Source of the DNA: Candidatus Symbiothrix dinenymphae
GTDB taxonomy: Bacteria > Bacteroidota > Bacteroidia > Bacteroidales > Azobacteroidaceae
DNA: 61,454 bases
Reading direction: 5' to 3'
NCBI GenBank assembly: GCA_001417715.1
Contig: BBRT01000070.1
Span: 1 to 61,454, forward strand
Shown here: piece after piece, positions 8,460 through 16,262 of the stretch
How positions within the stretch are numbered: the stretch's first letter is position 1
How the letters are laid out: each line of letters starts with the position of its first letter
The notes under the pieces: generated by a model
Seen by the model: the letters and a program-made list of their open reading frames with translations, nothing else
Databases searched by the model: none
Told to the model about the DNA's origin: nothing
Program-made: the position numbers and the translations under genes

Positions 8460-8714
8460 ATCTTTTCTCCTCATTTTTGTGTGCTCGGCGAACCGAAATT
8501 ATCCGTATTTTATCATTCCGAAATGTAATTATCGCCGTCCACAGTTTATTTTCCAATGGTGCCGTTACAGCATACCTTTCTTCAGACTCATAATCAAGTC
8601 TAACTATACTATACGTGCATTGCACCAAAGTTTTTGAGCCTCAATAAAGTCAATACCATGCTTTTCTTTATTGCTCCGACTCTTCATATCATCAAATTCA
8701 AACTTAAAATTCAC
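8443..8714 (-). pseudogene. brnT: BrnT-like RNase toxin, frameshifted
   Basis: Two frames together make one BrnT-family protein. The first (from GTG 8714, after AGGGGAAGAAA) gives FKFEFDDMKSRSNKEKHGID and FIEAQKLW, then hits TAG. The second gives YESEERYAVTAPLENKLWTA, IITFRND and KIRIISVRRAHKNEEKRYG, the canonical BrnT C-terminus. The break lies near a TATAGTATAG tandem repeat, consistent with slippage. The second half alone could start from TTG but would lack the N-terminal half of the fold. Confidence 0.7.
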
Positions 8715-8756
8715 TTTCTTCCCCTCTCAATTATTATGTACCACTAAAATCTGCCC

Positions 8757-8765
8757 GCAAAGGTA
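8757..8765 (-). promoter_or_regulatory. Promoter of the brnT/antitoxin pair
   Basis: TACCTTTGC on the minus strand, about 45 bp before the GTG start of the BrnT-like gene. Confidence 0.65.
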
Positions 8766-8819
8766 CAACATTTTTTTTGAATTATGCAACTATTTTTGAA
8801 AATAATAAAATTTATTTCG

Positions 8820-8828
8820 TACCTTTGC
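8820..8828 (+). promoter_or_regulatory. Promoter of structured RNA copy 3
   Basis: TACCTTTGC, about 310 bp upstream of the first gene on this strand (9140), so it implies a long untranslated leader. Confidence 0.65.
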
Positions 8829-8833
8829 CGCGA

Positions 8834-9100
8834 TTTTCAAATGATAAAAAAAAAGCAGTTATATATGTATGGATAAAAACATAGCATAGAGTGAGGTAAG
8901 ACTCACATTGGACGACATTTTGGGCATTAGAGAGCATTAGCTTTTATCTTTCTTGTTGATAAAATTCAGCGATTTTAAAACATAATTGAAAGATAAGTTA
9001 ATGTTTGCGCGACAGCGTGAACTTGACTTATTTGCAATTATCGGGTTACGCTGAATACCTTCAACAAGCGGATATTTTAAGTATCGCGCTTTTTTTACGT
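8834..9100 (+). ncRNA. Candidate structured RNA, copy 3 (leader of the LPP20 operon)
   Basis: No ORF fits this 300-bp stretch. Positions 8895-8924 match 17235-17206 of copy 1 at 25 of 30 bases without gaps, including CACATT and GACATTTTGGG. A hairpin GTGAG-GTAAGA-CTCAC sits at 8891-8906, with the same GTARNA loop as copies 1 and 2. Two longer perfect helices follow: 8944-8952 with 8988-8996 (9 bp) and 9013-9018 with 9048-9053 (6 bp). The end carries the shared CGCGCTTTTTTTA block (9086-9097), which resembles a terminator or attenuator. The conserved 3' part of copies 1 and 2 is absent. Confidence 0.6.
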
Positions 9101-9139
9101 TCATAAAATGACGAAATTAATTTATATAATATAAACGCA

Positions 9140-9325
9140 ATGAAAAAAACATTGATTCTCGCTGCTTCGGCGGCGATTGCAGGCGCAACAGTTGCGGGTT
9201 GCGGGAGTAGTAAGGTGCAGCAACGGGTGTCCGATGAGCAACGAATGCGGATGGATTTTGAGTTTGACCAATATCACAAGCATCTGGGAGGTGAACTCGA
9301 AAAAGGTAAACAAGGAGAAAATTAA
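9140..9325 (+). CDS. Short lipoprotein, internally deleted LPP20-like paralogue
   Basis: 61 residues with lipobox TVAGC (Cys21). The last 30 residues (VSDEQRMRMDFEFDQYHKHL) match the C-terminus of the next gene product (ISDDDKMKMNFEFDQYRKRV). The roughly 140-residue central domain of that paralogue is missing, so this looks like a duplicate with an in-frame internal deletion, or a minimal family member. It is the first gene after structured RNA copy 3 and is probably co-transcribed with 9361 and 10073. Confidence 0.7.
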   Translation: MKKTLILAASAAIAGATVAGCGSSKVQQRVSDEQRMRMDFEFDQYHKHLGGELEKGKQGEN

Positions 9326-9360
9326 AAATTAGGAATTAAAAATTTTAAAAATTTATTTAG

Positions 9361-9966
9361 ATGAAAAAAGTATTTATTTTTGCTGCTACGGCAGTGGTCG
9401 CAGGCGCAATTGTTGCGGGCTGCGGAAGTAGTAAACAAACGTCCAGCGCAAGAGGCGCAGTGGAAATCAAGCTAAATGCTTGTGAAGAGTATGCGTTGAT
9501 GTCGCCGGCTACGCGAGCCTTTGGCAAAGGCTCGCATTTTGAAGAGTCCGCCGCTCGCGAGATTGCGGAACTAGAAGCCCGAGCAGAATTTGCGCGCAAA
9601 ATCGCCACTGCCACCACATCTGCTGCGACTACGGATAGAACATCTATGACTTTGTATTCCGGCGATACGAAGTCAGGCGACAAGGTGTCTGACCAGGCCA
9701 CCAAAATCAGTACTTTTGCTGAGGGCATTGCAAAACAGATGGTGTCTAATACGGTGATAGTGAAGATGACAAAATTTATGCTTCCTAATGACCAGTTTGA
9801 GGTGTGGGTGTGTTTGGAATACAAAGAAGGTGTGGCGGCTTTAGCGCAAAACATCGCTAATAGTATGAAACAACGAATTTCTGACGACGACAAAATGAAA
9901 ATGAATTTTGAGTTCGACCAATACCGCAAGCGCGTGGAAGCCGAACTCGCAAAAAGGCAACAATAG
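9361..9966 (+). CDS. LPP20-like lipoprotein
   Basis: 201 residues. Signal and lipobox IVAGC with Cys21. The middle resembles LPP20-type outer-membrane lipoproteins: a helix rich in Ala/Glu (EIAELEARAEFARKIATA), then IVKMTKFMLPNDQFEVWVCL. The C-terminal 30 residues are shared with the preceding gene. Start-to-stop spacing in the cluster is short, so an operon with 9140 is likely. The stop codon overlaps the first base of a long inverted repeat. Confidence 0.75.
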   Translation: MKKVFIFAATAVVAGAIVAGCGSSKQTSSARGAVEIKLNACEEYALMSPATRAFGKGSHFEESAAREIAELEARAEFARKIATATTSAATTDRTSMTLYSGDTKSGDKVSDQATKISTFAEGIAKQMVSNTVIVKMTKFMLPNDQFEVWVCLEYKEGVAALAQNIANSMKQRISDDDKMKMNFEFDQYRKRVEAELAKRQQ

Positions 9967-10056
9967 TCTGAATCAGGATTTTCAGGATTAAAGGATTTAC
10001 AGGATGGATTACTGTAATCTTGTAAATCCTAAAATCCTGAAAATCCTGATTCAGAC
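9966..10056. repeat. Inverted repeat with 36-bp arms
   Basis: Arms at 9966-10001 and 10021-10056 are complementary except for two positions, around a 19-base loop. Core words are AATCAGGATTTTCAGGATT and its complement. The transcript would form a very stable hairpin between two genes of one operon. Repeats of this wording are common between Bacteroidetes genes (recollection). Confidence 0.85.
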
Positions 10057-10072
10057 AAAAAAATGAAATAAA

Positions 10073-10873
10073 ATGAAAACTGCTATCAAATATTTTCTTG
10101 TCTGCCTGCTGCTGCTCACGGCGGGCAACACTTACGCGGCGAAAAAGACTTTTACGAAAGAGTATAAATATCAGGCAAGCGAAGCAGATAGCAAAAATAC
10201 TGCACGAGAGATTGCCTCCGATGAAATGCGCAAAATTTTGTTGCGTGAGGTTGGAACTTACATCACCGAGCACCAAAAACTTGTGCAAGGCAGCAAGCAG
10301 GAATACACGAAAACGGTAGAGTCTATCACGGCAGGTAGTGTGGAAATGACTATGCTGGATGAGCAGTGGGACGGCAAAATGTATTACATAAAGGCTAAAA
10401 TGACCGTTGACCTTGATGATGTGAAAAAGCAAATTGATGCAGTGTACAACGACAAGGAAAAAATGAAAGAGTTGGAAGCTGCCCGCAAAAGAGCACAGGA
10501 GGCAGAAGCAGCAATGGCAAAATTGAAGCGAGAAACAGAAGCACAACTGAAGCAAGCAGCCAAGGAGCGCGATGAAGCCAAAAGAGAATCGGAGAAAACG
10601 CGCGTGATACAAATTTACCAAGATAAGGTGGTTGGGAGAGAAGAAAATAACAAGGGCTACAGATATGAGATGCAAGGAAAATATGCAGAAGCCAAACAAT
10701 CGTACTACAATGCTGCTTTCTATTACAACTATGCTCCGGCGCAATACAATTTGGGGCTATTGTACGAATTTGGCTATGGCGTGAAGAAAAGCAAAAAAGA
10801 TGCCATATTCTGGTATCGGGCGGCAGCAGCGCAGGGAGTGAGTGAGGCGAGGGTGAGGTTGAAAAAACTTTAA
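10073..10873 (+). CDS. Secreted protein with coiled coil and Sel1-like repeats
   Basis: 266 residues with a signal peptide ending TYAA. Residues 25-125 form a domain shared with the TPR protein at 24846 (EYKYQASEADSK, ILLREVGTYI, ITAGSVEM, YYIKAKMTVD). Residues 130-185 are a charged coiled coil. Residues 200-266 hold about two Sel1-like repeats (YNLGLLYEFGYGVKKS, AIFWYRAAAAQGVSEA). Probably a periplasmic scaffold. It follows the inverted repeat within the LPP20 cluster. Confidence 0.75.
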   Translation: MKTAIKYFLVCLLLLTAGNTYAAKKTFTKEYKYQASEADSKNTAREIASDEMRKILLREVGTYITEHQKLVQGSKQEYTKTVESITAGSVEMTMLDEQWDGKMYYIKAKMTVDLDDVKKQIDAVYNDKEKMKELEAARKRAQEAEAAMAKLKRETEAQLKQAAKERDEAKRESEKTRVIQIYQDKVVGREENNKGYRYEMQGKYAEAKQSYYNAAFYYNYAPAQYNLGLLYEFGYGVKKSKKDAIFWYRAAAAQGVSEARVRLKKL

Positions 10874-10885
10874 AAACAGGAATAT

Positions 10886-12400
10886 ATGCAAAAGATTGAT
10901 TTAAGGGCGTTATATGGGACCACCAAAATAATAAATTTGGAAGATGTTTTTAAAACATCTGGTGTGCCTACTCACACTTTTGTAAAACCGCAAGAGTACA
11001 CAAAATTACTCGTTGCATTACGAACTAATGGGAAAGGATTAATTATTGAGGGACCCTCTGGAATTGGTAAAACGACGAGTGTCAATCAAGCAATTAAAGA
11101 ATTAGGACTAAACCAACACGCTGTAATTACGTTATCTGCAAGAACGCCAAGTGATGTTGAGATGATTACAATGTTACCGGAACTGAAAGATGTTGGGATT
11201 GTAATAATTGATGATTTTCATGTTCTTTCAAATGAGATAAAGAAAAATTTATCTGATTTTATGAAAACTCTTGCAGATGAAGAGTATATGAATTCAAAAT
11301 TGATTTTAGTTGGCATCAATAAAGCGGGAACAACCTTGGTTTCGTTTTCTCCTGATTTGAATAATAGAATTGATACCATTAAATTTGAGGCAAATCCGGA
11401 CAATAAAATTGATGAGATGATTTCCTTAGGCGAAGCAGCATTAAGAGCCAAAATCAACATAAAACCCGAAATAATCTCTGAGTCTCATGGAAGTTTTCAT
11501 ATTGCACAATTATTGGCACAAGAGGCGTGTATAGCATGCAACATTATAAATAACAATTCAGGGAAAGCATCTACTCACACAAGTATAGAAACAATAAGAG
11601 AAAAAGTGTTAGAAGATTTATCTCGCGTGTTTTTTGCAAAAACTCGAGACTTTGCAACAGGCTCTAAAATACGAAAAGAAGGAAGAGCTCCTTATCTACA
11701 TTTGCTATATTGGCTATCTCAAAGTTCAGCTTGGTCTATAGAGATAGACTCAATATTACATCAATATCCAAAGATGAAAGTCAGTATTAATCAGGTAATA
11801 GAAAAAGGGTATTTACAAAAACTACTCGAAGATAAAGCCACTTTACAAGATGTAATACATTTTGATAATCATTCTAAAATACTGACCATAGAAGACCCTA
11901 AATTTTTCTTTTATTTGAAAAATATTGATTGGGACGATTTTGCAAAACAAATAGGATATTCGAACATAAAATTTACTAAATCATATGATTTTGCATTGTC
12001 ATTTGCCGGAGAAAACAGAGATTTTGCAGACGAGATTTTCAACCAACTAACAGAAAGAGAAATTTCTGTATTTTACGATAGAAATGAACAGCATAGAATA
12101 TTGGGTGAGAATGTTGCAGAATATCTCGCACCTATCTATAAATCCGACGCAGAATATGTAATTGCTATACTGTCAAATAATTATCCAAAAAAAATGTGGC
12201 CAATTTTTGAATCGGAACAGTTTAAAAGTAGATTTGGTGAAAACGCCGTAATTCCTATTTGGTATTCTGATACAACGAGAAGTTCCTTTGACAAAACCAT
12301 AGAGTATGGTGGTTTCACTTATGATGTGAATAAAGAATTGAAGCCTCAAGTAGCAGAATTTGTGGAAATTTTATCTAACAAATTACAAGAACAAAGATAA
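10886..12400 (+). CDS. P-loop ATPase with C-terminal TIR domain, candidate immune effector
   Basis: 504 residues. Residues 30-215 form an AAA/STAND-like ATPase: Walker A GPSGIGKTT (56-64), Walker B VIIDDF (106-111), and a sensor-like segment LILVGI. Residues 230-360 are helical and unrecognised, perhaps a sensing region. Residues 366-500 are a TIR domain: YDFALSFAGENRDF, VFYDRNEQ, then W438-PIFESE with a candidate catalytic Glu442. Bacterial TIR domains often degrade NAD+ in phage defence. The gene is more A+T-rich than its neighbours and starts 12 bp after the Sel1 gene, suggesting acquisition. Role in defence is inferred. Confidence 0.75.
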   Translation: MQKIDLRALYGTTKIINLEDVFKTSGVPTHTFVKPQEYTKLLVALRTNGKGLIIEGPSGIGKTTSVNQAIKELGLNQHAVITLSARTPSDVEMITMLPELKDVGIVIIDDFHVLSNEIKKNLSDFMKTLADEEYMNSKLILVGINKAGTTLVSFSPDLNNRIDTIKFEANPDNKIDEMISLGEAALRAKINIKPEIISESHGSFHIAQLLAQEACIACNIINNNSGKASTHTSIETIREKVLEDLSRVFFAKTRDFATGSKIRKEGRAPYLHLLYWLSQSSAWSIEIDSILHQYPKMKVSINQVIEKGYLQKLLEDKATLQDVIHFDNHSKILTIEDPKFFFYLKNIDWDDFAKQIGYSNIKFTKSYDFALSFAGENRDFADEIFNQLTEREISVFYDRNEQHRILGENVAEYLAPIYKSDAEYVIAILSNNYPKKMWPIFESEQFKSRFGENAVIPIWYSDTTRSSFDKTIEYGGFTYDVNKELKPQVAEFVEILSNKLQEQR

Positions 12401-12421
12401 TAAACATAATTATTTAAAAAT

Positions 12422-14770
12422 ATGAAAAAGTCAACAATCTTATTGAGTTTCTACATGGTAGCTGTTTTGAGCATAAATGCTCAAACATACAGCGGCGGTT
12501 CAGGTACACAATTACACCCCTATCTGATTTCCACAAAAGCAGATATGCTTGCTCTGTCAAATGCTGTGTATGGCGGCACAACTTATTCCGGCAAGTATTT
12601 TCTATTGACAAGCGACCTCACCGGTTCAAGTTTGCTAACAACTTCGGTTGGCAACTACGAGTATAGTAAAGCATTTGGGGGAACATTTGACGGAGGTGGA
12701 CATGAAATTGAAGTAAACAATGCTTTCGGAGTGTTTGGTTATTTATCCGGTGCAACCATTCAATATCTGGGGGTAAAAGGAACTGTTTCTGCATCATCAT
12801 CAAACAGTTTTTATGTAGGCGGTATTTGTGGATGTGCCAAGTCCTCGACAATCAGTTATTGTTATAATTCGGCAACAATTACTGCATCCTCATCCTCACC
12901 CTCATCCTCTAATAGGCTTTATGCTGGTGGTATTTGTGGGTATGCAGGTGAAAGTGCAAATTTAAGTTCAATTACAAATTGTTATAATTTAGGGAGTATT
13001 ACTTCTTCTTCTTCTTCTCCTGATTCTGATTCTTATGCTGGTGGTATTTGTGGAGGAGGTGGCTCTATTAGCAGTTGCTTTTCGGCCAATTCAACCATAA
13101 CAGCAAAGCGCGGTAGTTATAACAGCAATGCCGGAAGAATAGTAGGTTCAAAAAACTCCGTCAATAACTGTTATGCGTTATCGTCCATGACTATAAACGG
13201 CACAACTGTAAGCAGCACAGATGTTTACGGGAAAGACGGATACGGAACGGCATTATCCTCTTTTCAATCGCAAGCATGGATTGTAGATAATTTGCTTTGG
13301 GATTTTAATACTGTTTGGAAGATGTCAAGCAGTGGCTCTGCTAATCAAGGTTTGCCTATTTTCAAAAATAAGCGAGAACAAATCCAAATCTATACTATCA
13401 CAACTCAATCAGGCACAGGAATTTCAGCCACAACAGGTTCCGGCAGTCACGTTTCCGGAACTACCGCAACAGTTGGCTGCACAGTGCAAAGCGGTTACAC
13501 CTTTGACGGTTGGTATGAAAACTCCACAAAAGTATCAAGCAATCAATCGTATAGTTTCACTGTAACCGCCACAAGAACCTTGCAAGCACGAGCAACACAA
13601 CCAACCTATACCGTCAATGCCACAAGCAACAGCACAACAATGGGAACAGTGTCCCCAAGTTCAAAACAATTAGAAAATGGCACTTACACGATTTCAGACC
13701 ATTTCAGTTATACTGCAAAAACAGGCTATCGCTTCGTGAAATGGACATTAGCGGGCAGCAGCACAGCAATTACATCATTCACAGTACGCAGTGCAACCAT
13801 CAATTTAGTAGCAAATTTTGAAAATGTACCAACCTATACTGTCAATGCCACCAGCAACAGCACAACAATGGGAATAGTATCGCCACCTTCAAAAACCCTA
13901 ACAAATGGCACCTATCTAATTTCAGACCATTTCACGCCCACAGCAGCCACAGGCTACCACTTTGTAAAATGGACATTAGCGGGCAATAGCACCGCAATTA
14001 CAACATTCACAGTAAACGGTGCAACGGGCTATCTAACAGCAAATTTTGAGGAGGATGCAAAATACACCATCACAGCATCGGCAAACACCGGCGGCAGCAT
14101 TTCACCCAACGGCGAAGTGACGGTAAACGCAGGCACCAACATCACTTTCCGCATCACGCCCAACAGCGGCTATGCCATTTATCAGGTATTGGTGGACGAT
14201 GAGGACAATGCCGCAGCCGTTGCAACAGGCAGTTGCACCTTTACGAATGTAACCTCGCATCACAGCCTTGCAGTAAGATTCCGATTGACAACCTGCCTGC
14301 CCGACATCATCGCAAAGGTGTGGGACGATGTGTTGCTGGTAAACAACAACTCATCCACCAACGGCGGCTACACATTCACGGTATACCAATGGCAAAAAAA
14401 CGGCATCGACATACAGGGCGAAACCTCCGGCAGCCTCTCATTCGGCAGCCGCACATTTGAAGCCAACGACGAATTTCTGGTGCTACTGACCACCACCCAA
14501 GGCGAACACCTCCAATCCTGCCCCATAAGAATGACCGCAGGCACCACCCCCCTCCGAACCTACCCCAACCCCACCGAAGGGCAGCTCACAGTAGAGGACG
14601 AAACGATGCAAGCAGGCGACAAGATAATGTTGTTCGACATCAGCGGTCAAATGGTGCACCAAACAGCAGCAGAGCAAAATAAAGCATGCAATATCGACCT
14701 GTCGCGTTTGCAGCGCGGCACATACCTCATGAGAGTCAATGAAAAGATGAAGAAAATAATTAAAAATTAA
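12422..14770 (+). CDS. GLUG/InlB-B-repeat surface protein with T9SS sorting domain
   Basis: 782 residues with a signal peptide (AVLSINAQ). Residues 120-260 carry GLUG-type repeats (YVGGICGCA, ISYCYNS; YAGGICGYA, ITNCYN). Residues 320-610 carry divergent InlB B-repeat-like modules (GYTFDGWYENS; TGYRFVKWTLAG; TGYHFVKWTLAG). An Ig-like domain (CLPDIIAKVWDDVL) and a type A T9SS sorting domain (LRTYPNPTEGQLTVED to RGTYLMRV) end the protein. The last two domains are paralogous to those of the protein at 3577. A barrel gene follows, as at 5015. Confidence 0.85.
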   Translation: MKKSTILLSFYMVAVLSINAQTYSGGSGTQLHPYLISTKADMLALSNAVYGGTTYSGKYFLLTSDLTGSSLLTTSVGNYEYSKAFGGTFDGGGHEIEVNNAFGVFGYLSGATIQYLGVKGTVSASSSNSFYVGGICGCAKSSTISYCYNSATITASSSSPSSSNRLYAGGICGYAGESANLSSITNCYNLGSITSSSSSPDSDSYAGGICGGGGSISSCFSANSTITAKRGSYNSNAGRIVGSKNSVNNCYALSSMTINGTTVSSTDVYGKDGYGTALSSFQSQAWIVDNLLWDFNTVWKMSSSGSANQGLPIFKNKREQIQIYTITTQSGTGISATTGSGSHVSGTTATVGCTVQSGYTFDGWYENSTKVSSNQSYSFTVTATRTLQARATQPTYTVNATSNSTTMGTVSPSSKQLENGTYTISDHFSYTAKTGYRFVKWTLAGSSTAITSFTVRSATINLVANFENVPTYTVNATSNSTTMGIVSPPSKTLTNGTYLISDHFTPTAATGYHFVKWTLAGNSTAITTFTVNGATGYLTANFEEDAKYTITASANTGGSISPNGEVTVNAGTNITFRITPNSGYAIYQVLVDDEDNAAAVATGSCTFTNVTSHHSLAVRFRLTTCLPDIIAKVWDDVLLVNNNSSTNGGYTFTVYQWQKNGIDIQGETSGSLSFGSRTFEANDEFLVLLTTTQGEHLQSCPIRMTAGTTPLRTYPNPTEGQLTVEDETMQAGDKIMLFDISGQMVHQTAAEQNKACNIDLSRLQRGTYLMRVNEKMKKIIKN

Positions 14771-14792
14771 AAATTACGATGATAATATATTG

Positions 14793-14981
14793 CCCTTTCA
14801 GGGCGTAGGATGACGAATATGGAACAAATTACCCAACGCGATGCGTTGGGCTGGGATATATAAGGCTTTCAGCCTAGAAATGTGATGAATAAAAATTGGC
14901 GATAAACATGCGCCCCCAAAGGGGGCGAACAAGGCTGAAAGCCTTATATATGCCAGCCCAATGGCAACGCCTTGGGGAATA
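14793..14981. repeat. MITE-like palindromic element, about 150 bp
   Basis: A short hairpin GCCCTTTCAGGGC (14793-14805) is followed by a large imperfect palindrome, about 14829-14981. Its arms share GGGCTGG-ATATATAAGG and CTTTCAGCC, some 30 bp with one or two mismatches, with outer arms CCCAACGCG / CGCCTTGGG. The centre holds a second hairpin, GCGCCCCC-AAA-GGGGGCG. No ORF lies inside. It separates the T9SS gene from its barrel partner. Confidence 0.85.
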
Positions 14982-15010
14982 TGATGATGATAAAAATGAC
15001 AAAAAATAGA

Positions 15011-15790
15011 ATGAAAAAGATAACAACAACAATGATTTTGGTATTGCAAATCACCGGCATAGCCGCTCAAACGCAATACCGCAACGAATGGCGCATCCAC
15101 GCCGCCGTTGGCATATCCACATTCCAATTCAGCTCGGAAGCACTGGCATCCGAAATCGCCAACTCCAAAGGCGGCTTCGGCGGCAATGCAGGCGTTGAAT
15201 ATGCTTACTTCTTCTCGCGCTATTTTGGCTTTTCCGCAGGCGCAGAGGTGGCGATGTACAACAACGCCATCACCTCACCAAACACCGTCAACACCGAAAC
15301 GCTCATCGAAACGCCCGCAGGCTTAACCGGCAATTTCTTCTTCCGCACACAATACGAGGACATCAAAGAAACCCAAACCGCCATTTTCCTGCAACTGCCC
15401 CTCAAATTGCATCTGCAAATCCCCATCAGCTCCAAAAACTACATCTACATAGCCGCAGGAGGCAAATACGGCATCCCCCTCACAGCCACCTGCGAGCAAA
15501 CCATAGGCACACGAACGACCTCCGGCTATTCCGAAGATTTCAAAGAAACCATCACCAACGCCCCCCAACACGGCTTTGAAACAGTGCACGACGTGCACAC
15601 CACCGAAAAATTAGCCCTGAAAAGCCTCATCATCCCCACAGCAGAAGCAGGCTTCAAATGGAACAATCACCTCTACACCGCCGCATACATAGACATGAAC
15701 CATGCAATAGGCATCAAAATAGCGTATGCTTTCGGCTTCGGTGAAAGAATAGAACCGCCCAAGAAGCCGCAGCCGCTGTGGGGGTATTGA
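15011..15790 (+). CDS. Outer membrane beta-barrel protein paired with the GLUG protein
   Basis: About 259 residues from the ATG at 15011 (MKKITTTMILVLQ); upstream in-frame ATGs (14972, 14996) would put charged residues ahead of the signal peptide and lie next to the palindromic element. The signal peptide ends GIAAQ. The barrel is paralogous to 5015-5785 (EWRIHAAVGIS, YAYFFSRYFGFSAGAE, FFRTQYED, IFLQLPLKLHLQIPI). As there, it directly follows a T9SS-sorted protein. Confidence 0.75.
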   Translation: MKKITTTMILVLQITGIAAQTQYRNEWRIHAAVGISTFQFSSEALASEIANSKGGFGGNAGVEYAYFFSRYFGFSAGAEVAMYNNAITSPNTVNTETLIETPAGLTGNFFFRTQYEDIKETQTAIFLQLPLKLHLQIPISSKNYIYIAAGGKYGIPLTATCEQTIGTRTTSGYSEDFKETITNAPQHGFETVHDVHTTEKLALKSLIIPTAEAGFKWNNHLYTAAYIDMNHAIGIKIAYAFGFGERIEPPKKPQPLWGY

Positions 15791-15807
15791 AAAAAAACGC
15801 TACGTTC

Positions 15808-15840
15808 AGACATTCCATATCTTGGAGATATGGAATGTCT
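15808..15840. other. Perfect 14-bp inverted repeat
   Basis: AGACATTCCATATC (15808-15821) and its exact complement (15827-15840) around a 5-base loop. It lies just after the barrel stop and before the next promoter. No U-tract follows on the plus strand, so it may be a terminator, an mRNA-stabilising hairpin or an operator. Confidence 0.6.
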
Positions 15841-15866
15841 AAAAATTGGATAAACAAAAAAAATCG

Positions 15867-15875
15867 TACCTTTGT
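15867..15875 (+). promoter_or_regulatory. Promoter TACCTTTGT
   Basis: -7 element 30 bp before the small gene at 15905. Confidence 0.6.
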
Positions 15876-15904
15876 CGCGAAAATAATTTTAAAAATTAAA
15901 AAAT

Positions 15905-16072
15905 ATGGAAGCAACAGTGAAAAAACGTGCAAAGAAAGTATCAGCTGCAGAAGCAGTCCTTCAAAGAATGATAAAAGAAGGAAGACCTTTATCGCCGACA
16001 GCCAAGTATTGGTTAACAATGAAGAACATTGATGATGGTTCAAAAAGAGACATGAGGGCAATATTACGATGA
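15905..16072 (+). CDS. Small hypothetical protein (55 residues)
   Basis: Starts at ATG 15905 behind its own promoter. The protein begins with a Lys-rich stretch (MEATVKKRAKKVS) and ends GSKRDMRAILR. Small Bacteroidetes proteins with a similar PLSPTAKYW and DMRAxL layout occur in small gene pairs of unknown function (recollection). No partner gene is seen here. Confidence 0.6.
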   Translation: MEATVKKRAKKVSAAEAVLQRMIKEGRPLSPTAKYWLTMKNIDDGSKRDMRAILR

Positions 16073-16216
16073 GATACTATATTAACATACAATTCAATTT
16101 TGGAATATAAAACCATATACATAATTTATTGTTTTTCAATCACATACAAATTTTGTCGTTAATTTAAATTATTTTGATTACCCTTGTGCCGTTGCATATA
16201 GCAACATACAATGAAA

Positions 16217-16243
16217 CCCCCGACCACCCAATGTGGTCAGGGG
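16217..16243. terminator. Bidirectional hairpin terminator
   Basis: Stem CCCC-GACCAC with GTGGTC-GGGG and one internal mismatch. On the plus strand CTTCTTCATCTTTTT follows; on the minus strand GTTTC follows. It separates the small gene from the convergent barrel gene. Confidence 0.65.
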
Positions 16244-16262
16244 CTTCTTCATCTTTTTAATT

